The notes beneath the pieces were generated by a model. The model was not told the origin of the DNA. It made no database searches and was given only the letters and a program-made list of their open reading frames with translations. A program made the translations under genes and the position numbers. From Bordetella parapertussis (GTDB lineage Bacteria; Pseudomonadota; Gammaproteobacteria; Burkholderiales; Burkholderiaceae_C), in contig CAMCTC010000009.1 of the NCBI GenBank assembly GCA_945878355.1, forward strand, positions 24,063-88,062: a stretch of 64,000 nucleotides of DNA, given 5' to 3'. Within the stretch, counting starts at the first letter, position 1; each line of letters opens with the position of its first letter. Positions 51,929 through 63,780 of the stretch are shown here, piece after piece.

Positions 51929-53767
51929 TCATGAAACTCTTTCACGCCTGGGCGAGACCGCCAGCGCATGAACGTGGTTCGTGATGGCCTGGGTGATGAA
52001 ACGCGCGGTGATCGGTGTGCCGTCGTAATGCAGCACCTTGGTCAGCATGCCTGGGTCGACCTCAAGCTCGTTGACCAGCATCGACCGCATCTGGGCGTCG
52101 CGGTTCTGCTCGACGACGAAGACCTGGTCGTGGTTGGCGATGAAGGCCTTGACACTGGCCGGGAACGGGAAAGCCAGCAGCCGCATCGCGTCGAGGTGGA
52201 TGCCCGCGCCCGCCAGCGCCACCAGCGCCTCGTCCATCGACGGCGAGGTCGAGCCGAAATAGATCACACCCAGCCGGGTCTTCTGGGCTGCAGCGCGCAG
52301 CACAGGCTGCGGCACCATGTCGGCCGCAGTGGCGAACTTCTGCAGCAGCCGCTTGACGTTGTAGGTGTAGTCGACGCCAGACTCGGAGTAGCGCGCGTAG
52401 GGATCGCGGGTGGTGCCGCGGGTGAAGTAAGCGCCCTTCGTCGGGTGGGTACCTGGCAGCGTGCGCCAGGGAATGCCGTCGCCGTCGACGTCCTTGTAGC
52501 GGCCGAAGTCCTTGCCCGATTCGAGCTCGGCAGCGCTCATCACCTTGCCGCGGTCGTAGCGTCGGCCTTCGTCCCAGGCCAGCGGCTCGCACAGGCGCTG
52601 GTTCATGCCGATGTCGAGGTCGGTCATCACGAACACCGGGGTCTGCAAGCGGTCAGCCAGGTCGAGCGCGGTGGCTGAATGCTCGAAACATTCGTTCGGG
52701 TCTTGTGGCAGCAGCAGCACATGCTTGGTGTCGCCGTGCGAGGCATAGGCGCAGGCGAGCAGGTCGGCTTGCTGGGTTCGCGTGGGCATGCCGGTGGACG
52801 GGCCGCCGCGCTGCACGTCAATGATCGTCATCGGGATCTCGGCAAAGTACGCCAAGCCAATGAACTCGGTCATCAACGACACGCCAGGACCCGAGGTGGC
52901 GGTGAAGGCGCGCGCGCCGTTCCAGCCCGCACCGGTGACCATGCCGATCGACGCGATCTCGTCTTCAGCCTGGACGATCGCATACTTGTGCTCGCCGGTC
53001 TCGGCATCGACCCGGAACTTCTGGCAGTACTTCTCGAAGGCCTCGGCCACCGAAGACGAGGGCGTGATCGGGTACCAGGCGCAGACCGTCGCACCGCCGT
53101 ACACACAGCCCAGCGCGGCGGCCGCATTGCCCTCGACGAAGATGCGATTGCCCACCTTGTCGGCCTTCCTGACCCGCAGGCCGATAGGCGGCTGCAGGTG
53201 GTCACGCGCAAAGCCGTGGCCTGAATGCAGCGCCCGCACATTGGACTCGAGCAAGCGCTCCTTGCCGCGGTACTGCTCTTTGAACAAGCCCTCGATGACG
53301 CTGGTGTCGATTTCCATCAGCGCGGCCAGCGCGCCCAGCACCATGATGTTCTTGAACAGCTGGCGTTGGCGCGAGTCCTCGTAGGTGGCGTTGCAGATCG
53401 CGGTGACCGGCATGCCGATCACCGTGATGTCGTCGCGAAAAGCCGAAGGCGGCAAGGACTTGGTGCTGTCGTAGAACAGATAGCCGCCGGGCTCGACCTC
53501 GGCCACGTCCTGGGTCCAGGTCTGCGGGTTCATCGCCACCATCATGTCGATGCCACCGCGCCGCCCCAGCCAGCCGTGCTCGCTGACGCGCACCTCGTAC
53601 CAGGTCGGCAGGCCCTGGATGTTGCTCGGAAAGATGTTGCGCGGGCTGACCGGCACACCCATGCGAAGAATGGCCTTGGCAAACAACTCGTTGGCCGATG
53701 CCGACCCCGAACCATTGACGTTGGCGAACTTGACGACGAAATCGTTGACCGCTTCCAGGCGCTTCAT
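51929..53767 (-). CDS. korA: 2-oxoacid:acceptor oxidoreductase alpha subunit (gamma-alpha fusion)
   Basis: The 612-residue protein fuses the gamma domain (residues 1-190, VVKFANVNGSGSASANELFA ... GYLFYDSTKSLPPSAF) to the alpha domain. The alpha part carries GNAAAALGCVYGGATVCAWY, PITPSSSVAEAF and FTATSGPGVSLMTEFIGLAY, the usual CoA- and pyrimidine-binding features. It pairs with the beta subunit encoded downstream. Its ATG overlaps the stop of the flavo-iron-sulfur gene (4 bp), so the three proteins should be made in step. The linker with YRGKERLLESN is typical of the fused KorA type. Confidence 0.9.
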   Translation of the reverse strand: MKRLEAVNDFVVKFANVNGSGSASANELFAKAILRMGVPVSPRNIFPSNIQGLPTWYEVRVSEHGWLGRRGGIDMMVAMNPQTWTQDVAEVEPGGYLFYDSTKSLPPSAFRDDITVIGMPVTAICNATYEDSRQRQLFKNIMVLGALAALMEIDTSVIEGLFKEQYRGKERLLESNVRALHSGHGFARDHLQPPIGLRVRKADKVGNRIFVEGNAAAALGCVYGGATVCAWYPITPSSSVAEAFEKYCQKFRVDAETGEHKYAIVQAEDEIASIGMVTGAGWNGARAFTATSGPGVSLMTEFIGLAYFAEIPMTIIDVQRGGPSTGMPTRTQQADLLACAYASHGDTKHVLLLPQDPNECFEHSATALDLADRLQTPVFVMTDLDIGMNQRLCEPLAWDEGRRYDRGKVMSAAELESGKDFGRYKDVDGDGIPWRTLPGTHPTKGAYFTRGTTRDPYARYSESGVDYTYNVKRLLQKFATAADMVPQPVLRAAAQKTRLGVIYFGSTSPSMDEALVALAGAGIHLDAMRLLAFPFPASVKAFIANHDQVFVVEQNRDAQMRSMLVNELEVDPGMLTKVLHYDGTPITARFITQAITNHVHALAVSPRRERVS

Positions 53768-55602
53768 GCGGCTGTCTCCACTCGTTTGGGACTGGGCTTG
53801 CTATCTCGACAGGCCGGGCCTGCCTGGGTGGTCTGGAGCAAGAACTTCTGCATGTCCCAAGCGCCGGTCGGGCAACGCTCTGCGCACAAGCCGCAGTGCA
53901 GGCAGAGATCTTCGTCCTTGACCATCACGCGAAGCGTCTTCAGCGGGCCGCTGACGTAGAGGTCTTGCTCGACGTTTTGCGCCGGCGCGCTCAGCCTCGT
54001 GCGCAGATCGGCTTCTTCGCCGTTGTCGGTGAAGCTGATGCAGTCCATCGGGCAGATGTCGACGCAGGCGTCGCACTCGATGCACTGCTTGTCGAGGAAT
54101 ACCGTCTGCACGTCGCAGTTCAGGCAGCGCTCGGCCTCCTTGAAAGCGGTGGCCAGATCAAAGCCGAGTTCGACCTCGACCTTGATGCTGGCCAGTGCCT
54201 TCTCGGCGTTGGCCCATGGCACTTTGTAGCGCTGGTCGTCGGATACCGAGTTGTGATAACTCCACTCGTGGATGCCCATCTTCTGCGACAGCAGGTTGAG
54301 GTGCGGCGGCGGTCGCTGGGTGACTGGCTCGTTGTGCAGAAAGCGGTCGATCGACACCGCCGCTTCGTGGCCGTGGGCCACCGCGGTGATGATGTTCTTC
54401 GGGCCGAAAGCCGCGTCGCCGCCGAAGAACAGCTTGGGCACGCTGGACTGGAAGGTCTTTTCGTCAAGAACGGGCAGGCCCCAGCTGTCGAAGTCCACGC
54501 CGCAGTCGCGCTCGATCCAGGGGAAGCTGTTCTCCTGGCCGACCGCGATCAACACCTCGTCGCAGCCGAATTCGACTTCCGGGCCACCGGTGGGCACCAG
54601 GCTGCGTTTGCCTTTGGCGTCGTAGACCGCGCTGACCACCTCGAAGCGCATGCCCACGAGCTTGCCGCCTTCGTGCACAAAGGACTTGGGCACGTGGAAA
54701 TTGATGATCGGGATGCCTTCGTGCTGGGCGTCCTCTTTCTCCCAGGGCGAGGCCTTCATCTCCTCGAAACCCGAGCGGACGATCACCTTGACATCGTCGG
54801 CGCCCAGGCGGCGCGCCGAACGGCAGCAGTCCATCGCGGTGTTGCCACCGCCGAGAACGATCACCCGCTTCTTGACACTGGTGACATGCTGAAACGACAC
54901 CGAAGAGAGCCAGTCGATGCCGATGTGGATGTCCTCGGCGGCCTCGGTCCGACCGGGCAGGTCGAGGTCGCGACCGCGTGGCGCACCGCAGCCGATGAAC
55001 ACCGCGTCCCAGGGCTCGGCGAGCAGCGCATTCATCGACTCGATTCGCTGGCCGGCGCGGAATTCGACACCGAGGTTGAGGATGTAATCGCACTCTTCGT
55101 CGATCACGGTCTCGGGCAGCCGAAAGCGCGGGATCTGCGTGCGGATGAAGCCGCCAGCCTTCTTCTCGCCATCGAACACCGTGACCTCGTAACCCTGGGT
55201 CGCCAGGTCACGGGCCACCGTCAGCGAGGCCGGTCCGGCGCCGACGCAAACCACCTTCTTGCCGTTCTTGCTGGTGGCACGCGGCATGCGCGCACGCACA
55301 TCGTCGCCTTTGAAATCGGCCGCGACGCGCTTGAGGCGACAGATCGCCACCGGCTCGGGCTTGGGGGCGTTCTCTTCTTCGACCCGTCCGCGCCGGCAAG
55401 CCGGTTCGCAAGGCCTGTCGCAGGTCCGGCCCAGCACGCCAGGGAAGACGTTGGAGGCCCAATTGACCATGTAGGCGTCGTCAAAACGACCCTGCGCGAT
55501 CAGCCTGATGTATTCAGGGACGGGAGTATGGGCCGGACATGCCCATTGGCAATCGACGACCTTGTGGAAATAGTTCGGGTCTGAAACATCGGTTGGACGC
55601 AC
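53764..55602 (-). CDS. GltD-like flavoprotein with two C-terminal ferredoxin clusters
   Basis: The 612-residue protein has an N-terminal Fer4-type domain with Cys at 18, 22, 61, 65 and 69. A GltD-like FAD/NAD(P)H domain follows (VCVGAGPASLTVARDL, IVLGGGNTAMDCCRSARRLG, VPKLFFGGDAAFG). A C-terminal 2[4Fe-4S] ferredoxin ends it (CIECDACVDICPMDC and CLHCGLCAERCPTG). It should move electrons between NAD(P)H and the KorAB complex, replacing free ferredoxin. The GTG start at 55602 follows AGGAGA. It overlaps korA by 4 bp, making the three genes a unit. The likely product is an NAD(P)-linked 2-oxoacid oxidoreductase; direction of flow is not shown by sequence. Confidence 0.88.
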   Translation of the reverse strand: MRPTDVSDPNYFHKVVDCQWACPAHTPVPEYIRLIAQGRFDDAYMVNWASNVFPGVLGRTCDRPCEPACRRGRVEEENAPKPEPVAICRLKRVAADFKGDDVRARMPRATSKNGKKVVCVGAGPASLTVARDLATQGYEVTVFDGEKKAGGFIRTQIPRFRLPETVIDEECDYILNLGVEFRAGQRIESMNALLAEPWDAVFIGCGAPRGRDLDLPGRTEAAEDIHIGIDWLSSVSFQHVTSVKKRVIVLGGGNTAMDCCRSARRLGADDVKVIVRSGFEEMKASPWEKEDAQHEGIPIINFHVPKSFVHEGGKLVGMRFEVVSAVYDAKGKRSLVPTGGPEVEFGCDEVLIAVGQENSFPWIERDCGVDFDSWGLPVLDEKTFQSSVPKLFFGGDAAFGPKNIITAVAHGHEAAVSIDRFLHNEPVTQRPPPHLNLLSQKMGIHEWSYHNSVSDDQRYKVPWANAEKALASIKVEVELGFDLATAFKEAERCLNCDVQTVFLDKQCIECDACVDICPMDCISFTDNGEEADLRTRLSAPAQNVEQDLYVSGPLKTLRVMVKDEDLCLHCGLCAERCPTGAWDMQKFLLQTTQAGPACRDSKPSPKRVETAA

Positions 55603-55766
55603 GGGCGGGGGTCTCCTGTTGAGGAACGCCTAGAGGCACGGCAGGCCAATCTTGCCAACCCGTGCTGGGCGCTTTCTGACACAGCCCCTAGTCTACGCTG
55701 AGCCCCGCTGTAAGCCCCTGCGGGGCAACCCGACCCCGGCGATTGGAAAAACAAGTATGCCCGCGT

Positions 55767-58097
<2,331 letters not shown>

Positions 58098-58151
58098 TCA
58101 GGCGGTCAGGGTCAGGGCAGCGCCCCGAGGGTGTCGCCGCCAGCGCAGGGG

Positions 58152-59774
58152 TCAGCGCGGAAACATCTCGCGCAGCTTCAATTTCCAGAACTTGCCGGTC
58201 GAGGTGCGCGGCACGGCCGCGATCACCTCATAGCGCTCGGGGCACTGCCACTTGGCAAAACCGTGCGAGATCAGATGCGCGTTGAGCGCTTCGGCTGGCG
58301 CATTCTGCCCCGGCTTGAAGACGACGCAGGCGAGCGGCCGCTCGCTCCACTTCTCGTCTGGGATCGCGATCACCGCGGCCTCGGCCACCGCCGGGTGGGC
58401 CATCAGCGCGTTCTCGACGTCGACGCTGCTGATCCATTCGCCGCCGCTCTTGATCAAGTCCTTGGTACGGTCGGTGATGCGCAGAAAGCCCAGGTCGTCC
58501 AGCGTGGCGACGTCGCCCGTGCGCAGCCAGCCATCGGCCGTGAACTTGTCCTCGGTGACCGCCACCTCGTGGTAGCTGCCGGTGATGAACGGCCCGCGCA
58601 CCTGGACCTCACCCATGGTCTGGCCGTCCCAGGGCGCGATCAGGCCGTCTTCTGTCTTCAAGCGCAGCTCAACCAGCGGCGCGATCACGCCGGCCATCGC
58701 GGCACGGCGGTAGCGCTCGTCGGCGCTGGCGTCCTTCAACTCGGCGCGGGCATAGCTGATGGTGGCGATCGGCGAGGTCTCAGTCATGCCCCAGCCCTGC
58801 ATGATCCAGATGCCGTGCGCATCGAAAGCGCGTATCAGCGACTCGGGCACCGCTGCCCCACCGACCAGCGAGCGCATGCCGGCAGGCAGCTTCCAGCGGC
58901 CCGGGCTGTCGGTCAGCGAGCGCTCGTAAGTCTGGATCAGACTCATCCAGATCGTTGGCACGCCCAAAGACAACGTTGGCGGCTCGAGCTGCATCAGGTC
59001 GAGCAGGTCGTCGGCGTGCAGGTGCGGCCCCGGAAACACCAGCTTGGCGCCGACCATCACGGCGCCATAAGGCATGCCCCAGCTGTTGGCATGGAACATC
59101 GGCGTGACCGGCATCACCACGTCGATGCCGCGCAAACCCCAATGGTCGCCCAGGCAGCCGACCAGCGTGTGCAGCACGGTCGAGCGGTGTGAGTAAGCCA
59201 CGCCCTTGGGTCGGCCGGTGGTGCCCGAGGTGTAGCAAATGGCGATCGCGTCGTCTTCGACATGTGGCGCTGGGATGAAGCCGTCGGCGTCGCCCTCGGC
59301 GATGAAGGCTTCGTAGCTGGTGAATTCTGCCGGCACCGGGGCACCCGAGAACGGGAACACGATCACCCGCTCAAACACATGCAGCGGTGCCATCTGCAGG
59401 TACAGCGGCAGCAGCACGTCGTCAACGATCAGGATGCGGTCCTTCGCATCCGACGCGATCCAGCCGAGTTCCTCGGCCGACAGCCGCAGGTTCAGCGTGT
59501 GCATCACGCCGCCGGCGGCCGGAATGCCGAAATAAGCCTCGAGGTGCATGTGGTGGTTCCAGCACAGCGTGGCTACGCGGTCGCCTTTTTGCAGGCCGGC
59601 ACGCTGCAAGGCCGAGGCCAGCGACAGCGTGCGCCGGTGCCACTGGCCGTAGCTGTGGCGGACCAGGCTCTTGTCTGGCAGGCGTGAGACGATTTCGTTG
59701 TGCTTGAACAGCGTGCCGGCACGGTCGAGAAAGTGGTTGATCGACAGAGGCTGGTCCATCATCGTGGTCTTCAT
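58152..59774 (-). CDS. Fatty-acid/acyl-CoA ligase, AMP-forming
   Basis: The 540-residue ANL-superfamily ligase activates a carboxylic acid to its acyl-CoA. Motifs are AICYTSGTTGRPKGVAYSH (P-loop), MQGWGMTETSPIATI, DGWLRTGDVATLD, and the closing PRTSTGKFWKLKLRE with the catalytic Lys. This pattern is close to the medium/long-chain FadD3/AlkK-type ligases. The start is ATG 59774 (MKTTMMDQPLSI), with ATG 59762 as alternative. It is divergent from an acyl-CoA dehydrogenase gene, implying a shared beta-oxidation regulon. The chain length preferred cannot be read from sequence. Confidence 0.92.
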   Translation of the reverse strand: MKTTMMDQPLSINHFLDRAGTLFKHNEIVSRLPDKSLVRHSYGQWHRRTLSLASALQRAGLQKGDRVATLCWNHHMHLEAYFGIPAAGGVMHTLNLRLSAEELGWIASDAKDRILIVDDVLLPLYLQMAPLHVFERVIVFPFSGAPVPAEFTSYEAFIAEGDADGFIPAPHVEDDAIAICYTSGTTGRPKGVAYSHRSTVLHTLVGCLGDHWGLRGIDVVMPVTPMFHANSWGMPYGAVMVGAKLVFPGPHLHADDLLDLMQLEPPTLSLGVPTIWMSLIQTYERSLTDSPGRWKLPAGMRSLVGGAAVPESLIRAFDAHGIWIMQGWGMTETSPIATISYARAELKDASADERYRRAAMAGVIAPLVELRLKTEDGLIAPWDGQTMGEVQVRGPFITGSYHEVAVTEDKFTADGWLRTGDVATLDDLGFLRITDRTKDLIKSGGEWISSVDVENALMAHPAVAEAAVIAIPDEKWSERPLACVVFKPGQNAPAEALNAHLISHGFAKWQCPERYEVIAAVPRTSTGKFWKLKLREMFPR

Positions 59775-59911
59775 CGCGCGGGTCTCCGGTGCTGGGGAGC
59801 CGCATGATGCGTGAAAACACAGCGGGCGTTCCGTCGCTTGGGTGTCAGCCTTGCGACAGGCCACAAGCTACGCTGCCGATCGACCGCGCCGCCCGCGCCA
59901 AGGAACCCACA

Positions 59912-61087
59912 ATGGACTTTGCCCTGAACGACGAACAACAGCAGATCGTGGACGCGATCGAGCGCCTTTGCCAACCTTTCGATGCCGATTACTGGCTCAA
60001 GCGCGACACCGAAGGCGGTTATCCCGCCGAATTCCACCAAGCGCTGGCGACAGCCGGCTGGCTGGGCATCGCGATGCCCCAGGCCTACGGCGGCTCCGGG
60101 CTGGGTATCGGCGAGGCCGCGCTGATGATGCACACCATCGCCGCGTCCGGCGCGGGGCTGTCGGGCGCATCAGCCGTGCACATGAACATCTTCGGCCTGC
60201 AGCCTGCGGTGGTGTTCGGCACAGAGGAGCAAAAACAGCGCTGGCTGCCGCCGCTGATCCAGGGTATCGACAAGTCATGTTTCGCGGTCACCGAGCCCGA
60301 CAGCGGCCTGAACACCCTGGGGCTGAAGACGCGCGCGGTGCGGGGTTTCGACAAGCAGGGCGACCACTACCTGGTGACCGGCCAGAAGCTGTGGATCTCG
60401 ACCGCCCAGGTGGCCAACCGCATGCTGCTGCTCGCGCGCACGACGCCTGAGGACCAATGCCACGGCAGCGAAGGCCTGAGCCTTTTCTACACCGCTTTCG
60501 ACCGCAGCAGGATCGAGGTGCACGAGATCGCCAAGATGGGCCGCAAGGCGGTCGACAGCAACCAGCTTTTCATCGACGGCCTGCGCATCCCGGTGGAGGA
60601 CCGCATCGGCGAAGAAGGCCAGGGCTTCAAGTACATCCTGCATGGCATGAACCCCGAGCGCATCCTGATCGGCGCCGAGGCCATCGGCCTGGGCCGGGCG
60701 GCGCTGCGCCGGGCCACGCAATATGCCCGCGAGCGGGTGGTGTTCGGCCGGCCAATCGGCCAGAACCAGGCCATCGCGCACCCGCTGGCGCGCAACTGGA
60801 TGGAGCTCGAAGCCGCGCACCTGATGGTGCACAAGGCTGCAGCGCTCTATGACGCCGGACTGCCCTGCGCGGCCGAGGCCAACGCCGCCAAATTCCTGGG
60901 CGCCGAAGCCGGTTTTCGGGCCTGCGAAAACGCGGTGATCACCCATGGCGGCATGGGCTACGCCCGGGAATACCACGTCGAGCGCTACCTGCGCGAATCC
61001 TGGATCCCGCGGCTGGCGCCGGTCAGCCCACAGCTGATCCTGTGCTACATCGCCGAGAAGGTGCTGGGCATGCCGAAGTCGTATTGA
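59912..61087 (+). CDS. Acyl-CoA dehydrogenase
   Basis: This is a 391-residue FAD-dependent acyl-CoA dehydrogenase with the three-domain fold. The N-terminal helical domain starts MDFALNDEQQQIVDAIERLC. CFAVTEPDSGLNTLGLKTRA and LWISTAQVANRM form the flavin and substrate site. GRPIGQNQAIAHPLARNWME and VITHGGMGYAREYHVERYLR belong to the C-terminal domain. AAGGAA precedes the ATG. It should introduce a trans double bond alpha-beta to the CoA ester, with electrons passing to ETF. With the divergent ligase it makes the first two steps of a fatty or aryl-alkanoic acid pathway. Confidence 0.92.
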   Translation: MDFALNDEQQQIVDAIERLCQPFDADYWLKRDTEGGYPAEFHQALATAGWLGIAMPQAYGGSGLGIGEAALMMHTIAASGAGLSGASAVHMNIFGLQPAVVFGTEEQKQRWLPPLIQGIDKSCFAVTEPDSGLNTLGLKTRAVRGFDKQGDHYLVTGQKLWISTAQVANRMLLLARTTPEDQCHGSEGLSLFYTAFDRSRIEVHEIAKMGRKAVDSNQLFIDGLRIPVEDRIGEEGQGFKYILHGMNPERILIGAEAIGLGRAALRRATQYARERVVFGRPIGQNQAIAHPLARNWMELEAAHLMVHKAAALYDAGLPCAAEANAAKFLGAEAGFRACENAVITHGGMGYAREYHVERYLRESWIPRLAPVSPQLILCYIAEKVLGMPKSY

Positions 61088-61192
61088 TCTCGCGTCGACA
61101 CGAGCCAGTGCGATCATCTCGGGTTCGCCCGTCGGGCCGCCTGTGTGCCAGGGCGCCGCGCCGCCCCATGCCCCTGTCCTGAATCTCGCCCC

Positions 61193-62908
61193 ATGCACCA
61201 AGAAAGCTTCATCGCCGGCAAAGACGCCTCGCTCGAATCGACCATCCGAACGATGCAAGCCAAACTCGCGGCGCGCGGGTTCACGCTCGACGAGTCGTCC
61301 TGGCTGCACGAGATCGACAGCATCTGGTCGGTCCATGTCAAGGACCAGGACTGCCCGATGCTGTTTGCCAACGGCAAGGGTGCGACCGAGCTGGCGGCCC
61401 GTGCCAGCGCGCTGGGCGAGTTCTTCGAGCGCCTCGGAACGCACTACTTCTGGACCCATTTCCACCTCGGCCAGACGCGCGCCAACCGGGCTTTCGTGCA
61501 TTACCCGCAAGAGCGCTGGTTCCCGCCCAGCCCGGACGGCAGCTGGCCCGCTGAAATGCTGAACCCGGCGCTGCACGCTTTCTACAACCCGGACGGCGAA
61601 ATCGACGCCGAGGTGCTGGTCGACCTCAATTCAGGCCATGTAGAGCGCGGCATCTGCACGCTGCCCTACACCCGCTTGAGTGACGGCGCGCAGGCCTGGA
61701 TCCCCGTCAACATCATCGGCAACCTCTACGTCAGCAACGGCATGGCGGCGGGCAACACCATGATGGAAGCGCGCAGCCAGGCCTTGTCGGAGATCTTCGA
61801 GCGCCACATCAAGTACCGCATCATCAGCGAAGGCCTGTGCCTGCCCGAGGTGCCCGAGGCCGTGATCGCGCGCTTTCCAGGCATCGCCGCAGGCATTGCC
61901 GGTCTGCGCGCCGCAGGCTTTGGCATCGTCGTGCGTGACGCCTCGTTGGGCGGGCGCTACCCGGTGATGAACGTGACCTTGCTGCATCCCAAGGACCAAG
62001 GCATCTTCGCCAGCTTCGGCGCCCATCCGCGCTTGGAGATCGCTCTCGAGCGCGCGCTGACCGAGCTGCTGCAGGGCCGCGCGCTCGCCACGCTCGAGGG
62101 ATTTCCGGCGCCGGGTTTCGACATGGACGAGATCAACGCGGTGGCCAACCTGGAGATCCATTTCGTCGATTCCAGCGGCGTGATCAGCTGGGATTTTCTC
62201 GGCGACCAAGCCGATTTCCCGTTCGTCGACTGGAACTTCAGCAACAGCACAGCGCAGGACTACGCCTGGCTTTGCGATGCGGCACACGCTGAAGGCCACG
62301 AGATCTACATCGCCGATTTCGCTGAGCAAGGGGCTTACAGCTGCCGCATCCTGGTGCCGGGCATGTCGGAGATCTACCCGGTCGGCGATCTGGAGTGGGA
62401 GAACAACAGCATCGGCAACCAGATCCGCCCGGCCTTGGTCAGGCTCGATGAGCTCAGCGAAGATGAATGCGCCGAGCTGCTGGAAGACCTGCAGACCATG
62501 AACCTCAGCGACGAGCGCCCGCTGTGGGAGATTCTGGGCCTAGCCACGCCGGCGGGAACGCCCTGGAAACAGCTGCGCATCGGCGAGCTCAAGACCTTGC
62601 TCGCGCTGGCCACCGGTGACGAAGCGGCGATCCTGGAGGGTTGCGATTGGATCCACCATTTCAACGACCTGAGCGCCGACCGCCGACTGGTCTACCGCTG
62701 CATCGACAGCATGATCAAGCTCGACCACAGCGCCGAGTTTTCGCGCCCGCTCGAGCTCTTGTATGGCCAAGCCACCTGCCGACAAGCCCGGGCCTTGCTG
62801 GACCGCAGCGAGCGCTTCTTCGATCTGGTCAGGCTGGGCCCTGACATGGAGGGCAGCGCGATGCACCAAACCTTGCTGGCCGCCTACGACAAGCTGTTCG
62901 CAGCCTGA
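61193..62908 (+). CDS. ycaO: YcaO-domain protein
   Basis: The 571-residue protein matches the stand-alone E. coli YcaO type. The N-terminal part has SIWSVHVKDQDCPMLFANGK, GKGATELAARASALGEFFER and NGMAAGNTMMEARSQALSEIF (a nucleotide-binding block). The C-terminal half is helical and TPR-like. E. coli YcaO supports RimO-dependent methylthiolation of ribosomal protein S12; other YcaO enzymes make azolines or thioamides on peptides. No precursor peptide, E1-like or dehydrogenase gene is adjacent, so the housekeeping role is likelier. The start at 61193 (MHQESFIAGKD) suits the family. Confidence 0.9.
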   Translation: MHQESFIAGKDASLESTIRTMQAKLAARGFTLDESSWLHEIDSIWSVHVKDQDCPMLFANGKGATELAARASALGEFFERLGTHYFWTHFHLGQTRANRAFVHYPQERWFPPSPDGSWPAEMLNPALHAFYNPDGEIDAEVLVDLNSGHVERGICTLPYTRLSDGAQAWIPVNIIGNLYVSNGMAAGNTMMEARSQALSEIFERHIKYRIISEGLCLPEVPEAVIARFPGIAAGIAGLRAAGFGIVVRDASLGGRYPVMNVTLLHPKDQGIFASFGAHPRLEIALERALTELLQGRALATLEGFPAPGFDMDEINAVANLEIHFVDSSGVISWDFLGDQADFPFVDWNFSNSTAQDYAWLCDAAHAEGHEIYIADFAEQGAYSCRILVPGMSEIYPVGDLEWENNSIGNQIRPALVRLDELSEDECAELLEDLQTMNLSDERPLWEILGLATPAGTPWKQLRIGELKTLLALATGDEAAILEGCDWIHHFNDLSADRRLVYRCIDSMIKLDHSAEFSRPLELLYGQATCRQARALLDRSERFFDLVRLGPDMEGSAMHQTLLAAYDKLFAA

Positions 62909-62938
62909 GCCAGTCAAAGCCGTCAGGAAGGATGCACG

Positions 62939-63079
62939 ATGTCACGCCGGATGCTGTTGTGGTTGCTGCTGGCAGCGCTGTGCGCAGCGGCCTTTGTCGA
63001 CCAGGTGGTCTGCGAAGGCATGAGCTACCACGACTATGCAGCCGGCATAGACCGTCGTTTCCAGTGTCCCTGGAAATGA
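62939..63079 (+). CDS. 46-residue secreted or membrane peptide
   Basis: A 46-residue frame starts MSRRMLLWLLLAALCAAAFV and ends DRRFQCPWK. AGGAAGG lies before the ATG at good spacing. The N-terminus has two Arg followed by a strong hydrophobic core, so it is a signal peptide or a single membrane helix. The remaining 26 residues contain two cysteines (C25, C43) that could pair in the periplasm. It lies 30 bp after ycaO and could share its transcript. No family is recognised. The codon pattern and ribosome binding site support it as real. Confidence 0.6.
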   Translation: MSRRMLLWLLLAALCAAAFVDQVVCEGMSYHDYAAGIDRRFQCPWK

Positions 63080-63441
63080 GGCCGCACGAACCGCGCAGCC
63101 TGCTGGCTGAACGGATCGGGACGCTGATGGGTCTGTAAGCGCGAAGCATTCTCGAAGCGCCATCATCGATTCGCCAGCTTCGACCCGAAGGCTCAGCGTT
63201 CAGCGCAAGTCCACACCGCAGGTATTTGAGGCTGCTGGTTGGTTCCGCATGCATCCGAACGCATCGACGGCGCTGCCGACATGAAGCTTAAACAGTGACA
63301 GTCACTGGCTCAGGAAATGAGCCTGCTGTAGTGCGCCAACCCTGCCCAGTTGCGTTGTTGCGCACGCCATCCAAGGCAGGACGGCCGACGTCTATCATCG
63401 AAACGCTTGATGAATCGCGTGACCAAACCCAAGCCCCATCC
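63080..63441 (+). other. 362-bp gap without a clear gene
   Basis: No supported gene or RNA is seen. A perfect palindrome, CAGTGAC-A-GTCACTG, lies at 63293-63307, 134 bp before the zinc-ribbon gene, and might be a regulator site. The rest is unremarkable GC-rich sequence. Confidence 0.5.
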
Positions 63442-63750
63442 ATGTACATGATCGACGTCACCCACTACCTCAGCGACAAAGGCGGCATCGGGCCAGAGAA
63501 AGGTCCTGCCCGCAAGATGGCCGATTTCATCACCGCAACGATCGCCCATGCGTCCGATTTCGACCGACCCGACAGCACGCCCGGACCAATGTGCTTCAAG
63601 TGCCGCAAACGCGACAACCACCGCGTGGAAACCGGCATCACCGACGACGATGCAGTTGCTTGGCACTGCCCTGGCTGCGGTACCGAGGGGAGAATCTCGA
63701 ATTGGCAGGACACGTTTTGGGACCTCAGCCACGGCATGCCATCGGACTGA
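63442..63750 (+). CDS. Small zinc-ribbon protein of unknown function
   Basis: The 102-residue protein has a helical N-terminal part (IGPEKGPARKMADFITATIA) and a zinc ribbon built from C51/C54 (MCFKCRKR) and C76/C79 (HCPGCGTEG). This is followed by ISNWQDTFWDLSHG. ATG 63442 and ATG 63448 are both possible starts. The ribbon suggests RNA, DNA or protein binding. No catalytic motif is present. It may be conserved, but a function cannot be named. Confidence 0.7.
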   Translation: MYMIDVTHYLSDKGGIGPEKGPARKMADFITATIAHASDFDRPDSTPGPMCFKCRKRDNHRVETGITDDDAVAWHCPGCGTEGRISNWQDTFWDLSHGMPSD

Positions 63751-63780
63751 CCTCTAACCCCAAGACCATGCCACTCAAGC

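Noticed and set aside
53896..55584. 562-codon plus-strand frame antisense to the GltD-like gene
   Set aside because: It is a codon-bias shadow. The minus-strand protein has all cofactor motifs.
61193..63079. RiPP gene cluster with YcaO and the small downstream peptide as precursor
   Set aside because: The peptide has a signal-like hydrophobic start and only two Cys, and no cyclodehydratase partner or exporter is adjacent. YcaO is of the stand-alone E. coli type.
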